Shown one piece after another: positions 60,501 through 64,000 of a stretch of 64,000 bases of DNA (within the stretch, counting starts at the first letter, position 1; each line of letters starts with the position of its first letter). The stretch spans positions 26,448,433 to 26,512,432 of the forward strand of contig OW285188.1 in assembly GCA_935421135.1 (NCBI GenBank), in the 5' to 3' direction. The notes under the pieces were generated by a model, which worked only from the letters and a program-made list of their open reading frames with translations, was not told the DNA's origin and did no database searches. This DNA comes from Bugulina stolonifera. Taxonomy: Eukaryota; Bryozoa; Gymnolaemata; Cheilostomatida; Bugulidae. Both the position numbers and the translations under genes were made by a program.

Positions 60501-63500
60501 ACATGTACATTGTATGTGTTTTAGAAACAGTATAAGAGAGTTTTAATAACAAGTGTAATATTTTTTACAGTAGCTCTACAGAAACCATGTGACGAAATGA
60601 TAATAATCTCTCCACTTAACTCGGCTAATGGTGAATTGCCTACGGATGGGGAAGGATCAGTTGACAAACAGTTAGCTAAGCGAGAAGTGGACGAGCACAT
60701 GGACAATCTAACAGTAGATGTTAATTATAACCTACAACAGCAACCAGCTGAACGAGCAGAGACCTCTATTACCAGTGGAGTACAAGGATATACATCTCCT
60801 GGTACACATTCTGCAGAGGTCTTTGCTATCATAAACAACGAGAATGCAAAGAATCAGATATCTAAATATTACTCTCCTGTACAGCTAGACCGGGAGTTAT
60901 CTCCCGACAGTTTAGACTCGTTCTCTCTGGAACGTAATGAAATGAGATTCCTTCTCGGAGTAGACAAGAGGCTGGATAGCTCTGTGAGTGTTTCTGGACC
61001 TAATACCCCCAGCGTAGAGTGCGAGTCACCTGGGACACGCAGGTCTCATCTGTTTGTAAACGTAGTCACTGAGCCAAAACTTGATTCAAAATTAGAAAAG
61101 GCAGAATATTTCTCGCCTCCTAAGCTAGAGAGGGAGCTGACTCCGAGTAACTCTCTCTCTGGATCCATAGAATCCTCTCCACACAGGCTTGTTAACTCAA
61201 CCAGTCTAGAACGTTCTGAGCTACATCTACGTGTAAAGGGAGCCAATGTAGAATCTGAGGAACCCGAGCTAAGCGTAAGTAGAGTAGAATTAGAGCTTAG
61301 CACAAACAGTCCTAGTAATACTAATAGTTACACTGCGGCAGCCCACCATCCTCAGATTCAGACGGATAACGGAGAGGATGCTGTGGAAGAATCTCTTACT
61401 GCGAAATTAGTTATACCTACTCACGGTGAGTTTAGTGAAGCTCACATTTCGATTGGCTGTCCTGACACTGATGTTACTGACAACGCTATGCTGGAGTTGC
61501 CTTCCCATTCTGGTGTGGATGAAACTTCTAGCGTATCAAGTGAAAGTGTGGAACATTCTAGAACACAGATGACGGAAACGGAAGAGATGATTGAAACTTC
61601 AGTAAGTTCATAGCATCCATATTATCGTTGTTGGAGAGTTGTCTTCTCTCTTTGCATAAAAAGATAACTCCAAATTATTAGCTTGTATTTGGATATGCAA
61701 ACACAACTTATCTACATGTACTTCATATTATCATATATGAACTTGTTTATACAGGTTGAGGAAACAGTTACTATGGTGATAACTGGAGTAGTTGTAAACC
61801 CTGGCAGTGAGGAGGAAATAATTCTGTCTATGCATGACGCTGTAGATAAAGGGCTGTTGGATCTGGAGAAGGGAATTTATCATAACTCCACCACTGGGGA
61901 GCACATGTCTTTCGTAGATGCTATGAACTCGGGGTATATAAAGGTAATTGATAATGTGAGCTAACTCCCATACTTTTGAAATGTTGCATGTAACAATAGA
62001 TGTTACATGTTAAATTTTACATGATTGTATATGTATGTAATAATGGAGGAATCTTGCCCTTGGTTGCTGTGTTTTGGTTTTTATTTATTTCTCGTTGATT
62101 TCTTTGACAGCGTGAGGTGTCTCCCTAAGCACCTGACTGGTGACAATTATAAACTGTAGCATGGAGTAACATTATACTTTTGCTAGCTGTCAGTACATGT
62201 TGTCCTTCTGTGCTTGTACCCCTCTAGCTGTTTTGGTTGTTATAACAGGGCTTTACCCGCTGGTCTGTGCTCTTACAACAAGCTATGCTACATGCCAATA
62301 CATATACACCTATCTAATATACCTATATTCCTGTATCATAATTCATAATACAAACAAGGATTGTTGTACCGTTAGATTTTATTGTTGTATTCTTGGCATG
62401 TTTCAATATTCAACCAACCCAACCCTCTGGTATACATTCTGGTATACCCTCTGAATGTTTGTTCAACAAGGGTATGCAAATACTAAACATGGATTTCTGA
62501 ATTATGTTGCATGTCATCTTTCCTGGTAGCAATGCCAGTCCTCTTCACACCTAAAGTTTGGTGACACATGACATTAACCTACCAGGTGCCCAAGGTGCTA
62601 GTGGTGTAGTACTTTGATAAGTTATTCACAGCTTAAGCCATCTCAGTCCTTTATGCTTGGGGTGTGTCAATATACATGCACTTGTCATCCATAACATAGC
62701 AGTAGAATAAATCTGTGGGTAAACACAGTTTATGTGTGGAGATGACTTCCTCTAGAATTCACTTTAAAACATTTGGGTGGGCTAATTGGTAAATCAAGTC
62801 TATGCTATTAAGTGTAGAACCAATATTTGTTGTAGCCCACAATATCTTTTTCTTCGAACAATTCTTCTGTTAGACTAACAGGGTGTTTATTTAAAAGAGG
62901 TAAGAACTTTATTCTGTTGTATAGTTATTACTCTGTAACAGTGTATTAGTGGTATGGATAGACTATTTATGTTCTCATGTAGGCTAGTACACTGTAACAC
63001 TTCTGGTGGTGTTTTCTCCGTCACAGACAGCATATATTGTACATCCATCCTTCTATGCCCCCCTTCATATTATACACATTTATATACAACATACATGTAT
63101 ATCATAATAATTGTGTATTGTTTCTTCAGATGGGACCCAAAAAAGTAGAAAAAAGTGAGGAAAAGGTGAAATCAGTTGGAATTATAAAAATCACAACAAC
63201 AAGAGAGACGATTCCCTATAAAATCAAAGGTATGAATTAAACACCAATAGATAGCTAATAGCTAGATAATGCTGTATAATGCTGTATTCACAGCTTAAGC
63301 CATCTCAGTCATCTATGAATGTGTAAAAGTACGAAATAATAGTATTTATAAAGAGGAAAGCTGGAATGGAAGTGGAATGAGATATCATTATATAAGCGTC
63401 AGGAATAAGCTAATGGTAAATAGTACATGTACATGTATGTATATCCTTCCTACAGGTGCTACAGACACCAGAGATGGAAAGATGTACCACGTATTCCAGG

Positions 63501-63640
63501 CAACCAGACGAAAGATACTAGATGTTGATAAGGGTACATTTGTGGATCTAAAGACTGGTGAGAAGATGCTGATTGGTGATGCAGTTGACCTTCACCTTGT
63601 AGAAGTCGAGTATGATATGGCTGCTTCAGGTGAATCTTAA
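51544..63640 (+). CDS. Membrane-anchored protein with plectin-like repeats
   Basis: Seven exons with consistent phases: 51544-52216, 59442-59624, 60103-60306, 60571-61601, 61755-61943, 63130-63229 and 63456-63640, giving 854 aa if the TAA at 63640 is used. Residues about 8-30 (AVVTAVCLALGSTALLTWAF) form an N-terminal signal anchor followed by basic DKSKKRP. Next comes a Ser/Glu-rich, probably disordered stretch; exon 4 holds a duplicated module (YYSPVQLDRELSPDS and YFSPPKLERELTPSN). Exons 5 and 7 encode plectin-like repeats (DAVDKGLLDLEKG, TGEHMSFVDAM; ILDVDKGTF, TGEKMLIGDAV), short modules of plakins that bind intermediate filaments or fold as solenoids. No calponin-homology domain is seen in this window. 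An alternative donor at 63631 (TCAG/GTGAAT) could extend the gene beyond the window. Intron 1 contains the LTR retrotransposon. A spectraplakin relationship is possible, not shown. Confidence 0.7.
52217..53714. other. Intron 1 of the plectin-repeat gene, 5' part
   Basis: No coding feature. Runs of GTATACA/TGTATAC palindromes cluster at 52790-52830. The target site of the LTR element, GTAGG, is at 53715-53719. Confidence 0.5.
53720..54221 (+). repeat. 5' LTR
   Basis: TG...CA bounded, 502 bp. A TATA-like TATATAAG at about 54065-54073 and an AATAAA at 54151-54156 are the probable promoter and poly(A) signal, placing the R region between or near them. Ends form short inverted repeats TGTCACA/TGTGACA. 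Confidence 0.95.
54222..54494 (+). other. Primer-binding site and leader
   Basis: TTGGTGCCATGACCAGGATC begins one base after the LTR; its TGG start is complementary to a tRNA CCA end, as in a minus-strand primer site. The donor tRNA is not identified. The leader contains two diverged copies of a segment with GGCTACTTCACCGT / GGCGACTTCACCGT (54313 and 54413 regions). Confidence 0.75.
54495..56375 (+). CDS. Retrotransposon Gag-protease and integrase zinc-binding region
   Basis: A 626-codon frame from ATG. Residues 25-90 are a highly charged coiled coil. Residues about 115-270 are a capsid-like domain whose second half (FRRERPEG, WV, LLVREQFFQTCPKDL, ELAEMADRF) resembles the SCAN fold, which is thought to derive from a Gmr1-like Gag (established knowledge). 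Two CCHC knuckles follow (CHNCGSYGHKASDC near 300 and CLKCEKFGHIAKFC near 320), then an aspartic protease active site LRDTGC (Asp387). The end holds the H2C2 zinc-binding part of integrase (AHCSILGGHLG and FCQSC, about 565-605). The frame then stops at 56375 after running out of phase with the downstream frame, which continues the integrase in the -1 phase. Confidence 0.92.
   Translation: MDIERLVALGKQMGYDGESLQQFVKEQQAVEREQQTAEREERQRERENKIALAENEARLVDNQRRADAEAEERRLKHEVEMKRLELEQIKSGESKVNVSGMSTMGKSPKLPVFVDGQDELDSYLQRFERFAKNNSWDVSVWATYLCTLLTGRALEVYSRLSDEDAVDYKSLKLALLERYDLTEEGYRRKFRRERPEGVESSKQFLVRVENFYSKWVTAAGAESLEHVAQLLVREQFFQTCPKDLAVHLKEQNAKNLDELAEMADRFLAAHGRRLSDSSKQTVERKNFEPASGQQFSGVQCHNCGSYGHKASDCKVPRRKCLKCEKFGHIAKFCPNVRQDSLKVKKPVGAYGKDGEQVPVYQREELDDENLPLVDGFVGDTKVKVLRDTGCTAIVVHESLVKPEQFLGTHATFTMMNGTKQEVQRVKIVVDTPYISGQVKAYSMKDCIYDLIVGNVDGSHFAAVDGVKEIGGVTTRAQAQESKRTPSSLKVKEITDLNVDREDVVKMQQGDQSLQSIWKKVETGVKGHKEWFEVKRQILYRFFASENGEHCKQLVVPAELRKRVMEQAHCSILGGHLGVAKTKSRILACFYWPGLHDDVSRFCQSCDIVRKQLVKGVCRRLLFRRCH
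56342..58750 (+). CDS. Retrotransposon integrase core, reverse transcriptase and RNase H
   Basis: Open frame of about 800 codons overlapping the upstream frame by 34 bp in the -1 phase. It starts mid-protein, so the upper limit is a frame edge and not a real initiation site (first sense codon GTG). Order: integrase catalytic core with VDLIGPI, ILSDMGTQF and LVEKFNG as D-D-E residues; a C-terminal integrase region with LLMQWKGPFKIVE; then reverse transcriptase (VVKKPDGSDRVCVDYRKLN, KIDLSKGYWQIP, catalytic SYVDDILVY) and RNase H (LRTDASDLGVGAVL, QTDHEPLTYL). The break at about 56315-56341 lies inside integrase. It may be a 1-nt mutation, a sequencing error or a translational frameshift. Confidence 0.92.
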   Translation: MQKAPLQKMPLMDVPFKRVAVDLIGPIAPPSEQGHRFILTLVDYATRYPEAVPLKDISTETVAEALVDFFSRLGVPEEILSDMGTQFVSQCMKEVGRLLSIKQLVTTPYHPMCNGLVEKFNGTLKQMLKRLCSEQPKQWHRYINALLFAYREVPQESSGFSPFELLYGRTVRGPMHILRKLWTTEENDAEVINTYQYVFELREKLEDTLQLARDNLEKSQKRYKFYYDRKAKRKPLNSGDEVLVLLPTDNNKLLMQWKGPFKIVEVVGLNDYAVMVNGRRRIYHSNLLKKYYTGGESKQSGVLDKVGCAVLESVEEEMEDDDIPEIGCFVPKESSKDVHFGANLCPDQSSELKSVVEQYADVFTDKPGNTDLIEHRINLTSSTPIRSHPYVVPFAIRESLSKDIEEMLQMGVIRRSTSSYASPVVVVKKPDGSDRVCVDYRKLNKITLFDPEPMVSISELFHKLSGAKYFTKIDLSKGYWQIPVASEDVEKTAFVTPDGSYEFLKMPFGMMNSGATLVRAMRKLISGMKGVESYVDDILVYTSTWEEHVEVLCELLSRMSKARLTARPSKCLLGSPQVEFVGHVLGRGSMSPMDSNIEKVKNAPRPNTKKEVRSFLGLTGFYREYIPDYAAIAVPLTDLTRKGQPNKVDWSDAAENAYRVLKEKIVSKPILQLPDQTKPFVLRTDASDLGVGAVLLQETDGKLFPVSFASRKLNGAEQNYSTIEKECLALVWAIKKYQPYLYGTRFVLQTDHEPLTYLRQARYINNRVMRWAMFLQEHSFKIESIKGSDNIGADFLSRVISE
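58751..58803 (+). other. 3' untranslated strip and polypurine tract
   Basis: AAGAAGGGGGTGA at 58791-58803 directly precedes the 3' LTR and serves as the plus-strand primer candidate. Confidence 0.85.
58804..59305 (+). repeat. 3' LTR
   Basis: 502 bp, reads identical to the 5' LTR in a visual line-by-line comparison, and is followed by the second GTAGG. Confidence 0.95.
59625..60102. other. Intron of the plectin-repeat gene
   Basis: No gene; a GGAGTTATCCTCCCC motif of the recurrent group lies near 59896. Confidence 0.5.
60401..60426. repeat. Perfect 11-bp-arm hairpin
   Basis: GAGTTGCTTTC (60401-60411) and GAAAGCAACTC (60416-60426) around TAAT, within the intron 60307-60570. Another small member of the fold-back class. 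Confidence 0.75.
61944..63129. other. Intron of the plectin-repeat gene, no feature
   Basis: No coding exon or transposon end that I can support. The phrase CACAGCTTAAGCCATCTCAGTC occurs in part at both 62628-62648 and 63289-63309, a short duplicated piece. Confidence 0.45.
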
Positions 63641-63769
63641 AGTTCTGCCGTTAACTATTTAACAGTCTTTGTATGCACGGCACAGCAATAGCATGAATCT
63701 AAACAGTGTTGAAGAAATTCAAATATACATTTATTTAGTGTAATTAACAATATTTATTTTATTTATTAG

Positions 63770-63787
63770 TAGTGTTATGCAAGAAGG
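63770..63787 (+). other. Possible 18-nt microexon
   Basis: An acceptor TTTATTAG (ending 63769) and a strong donor GTAAGT (63788) enclose 18 nt that stay open in phase 1-1. This is compatible with the alternative donor at 63631 of the plectin-repeat gene. Very short, so chance is likely; given as a hint that the gene may continue. Confidence 0.2.
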
Positions 63788-64000
63788 GTAAGTACTTCAC
63801 ATGATTTCTGCATAGGAGTATATTCTACACAAGGGTGTTAGCGCAGTACAATAATTTGATTATTTCTGCACAATTTGTGTTATCAGGCATAGAGAAGAAT
63901 TTTGATAATGTGTTAATTAGTTGTCAACATTTTATCAAGTTATATGATAAGATGGTAGAATAAGTGTGAGCACAGTTGCACTACAGCATATATACAGGTT

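Noticed and set aside
1..64000. CRISPR arrays, operons or bacterial features
   Set aside because: The window is an intron-rich animal genome; the direct repeats are contiguous minisatellites without unique spacers.

Overview
This is an AT-rich animal nuclear genome window. The protein-coding genes are split by many GT-AG introns, the introns are full of short tandem arrays and microsatellites built on the palindromes TACATGTA and TAGGCCTA, and DNA transposons and a Ty3/gypsy element are interspersed. Carboxypeptidase D, exosome subunit RRP40/EXOSC3 and a protein with plectin-like repeats together point to a metazoan. A marine invertebrate, perhaps a sponge, would fit, but the sequence alone does not fix the species.

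Layout. 1-3.2 kb: a CAAGT-rich tandem repeat split by a 2.87-kb hAT-like element (152-3022, 8-bp target duplication). 3.37-12.0 kb: a P-superfamily composite. An apparently intact five-exon THAP-domain transposase gene (+ strand, 892 aa predicted) sits tail-to-tail with an internally deleted copy (- strand) that keeps all THAP exons and would encode only a 202-aa truncated protein. The two meet at a perfect 44-bp palindrome and are flanked by a candidate shared 8-bp duplication. 12.2-33.0 kb: a 27-exon carboxypeptidase D gene (1670 aa predicted) with four carboxypeptidase domains, of which the first two look catalytic and the last two do not, then a transmembrane segment and an acidic tail. 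Inside one of its introns, on the opposite strand, lies a three-exon gene for an unrecognised 255-aa single-pass membrane protein (22.6-25.5 kb). 33.5-41.9 kb: non-coding, with a 4.9-kb TTAA-flanked element. 41.9-45.5 kb: a four-exon EXOSC3 gene whose second intron holds a decayed Tc1-like transposon. 45.5-51.5 kb: mostly non-coding, with a doubtful exon cluster and a candidate acylated first exon. 51.5-63.6 kb: a gene with an N-terminal membrane segment, a long probably disordered region and plectin-like repeats. Its first intron contains a 5.6-kb LTR retrotransposon with LTRs that read as identical and the pol order protease-integrase-RT-RNase H, as in the Gmr1 group, with a SCAN-like capsid region.

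How things work together: the host genes appear functionally unrelated (secretory-pathway peptide processing, nuclear RNA decay, cytoskeleton or membrane linkage). The strongest theme is mobile DNA: an autonomous P-like element physically joined to a potential self-encoded repressor, a very young gypsy element, hAT-like elements that landed inside tandem repeats, and tandem arrays that start or end right at splice sites. All exon models were built by eye from splice consensus and phase and have no transcript support here.
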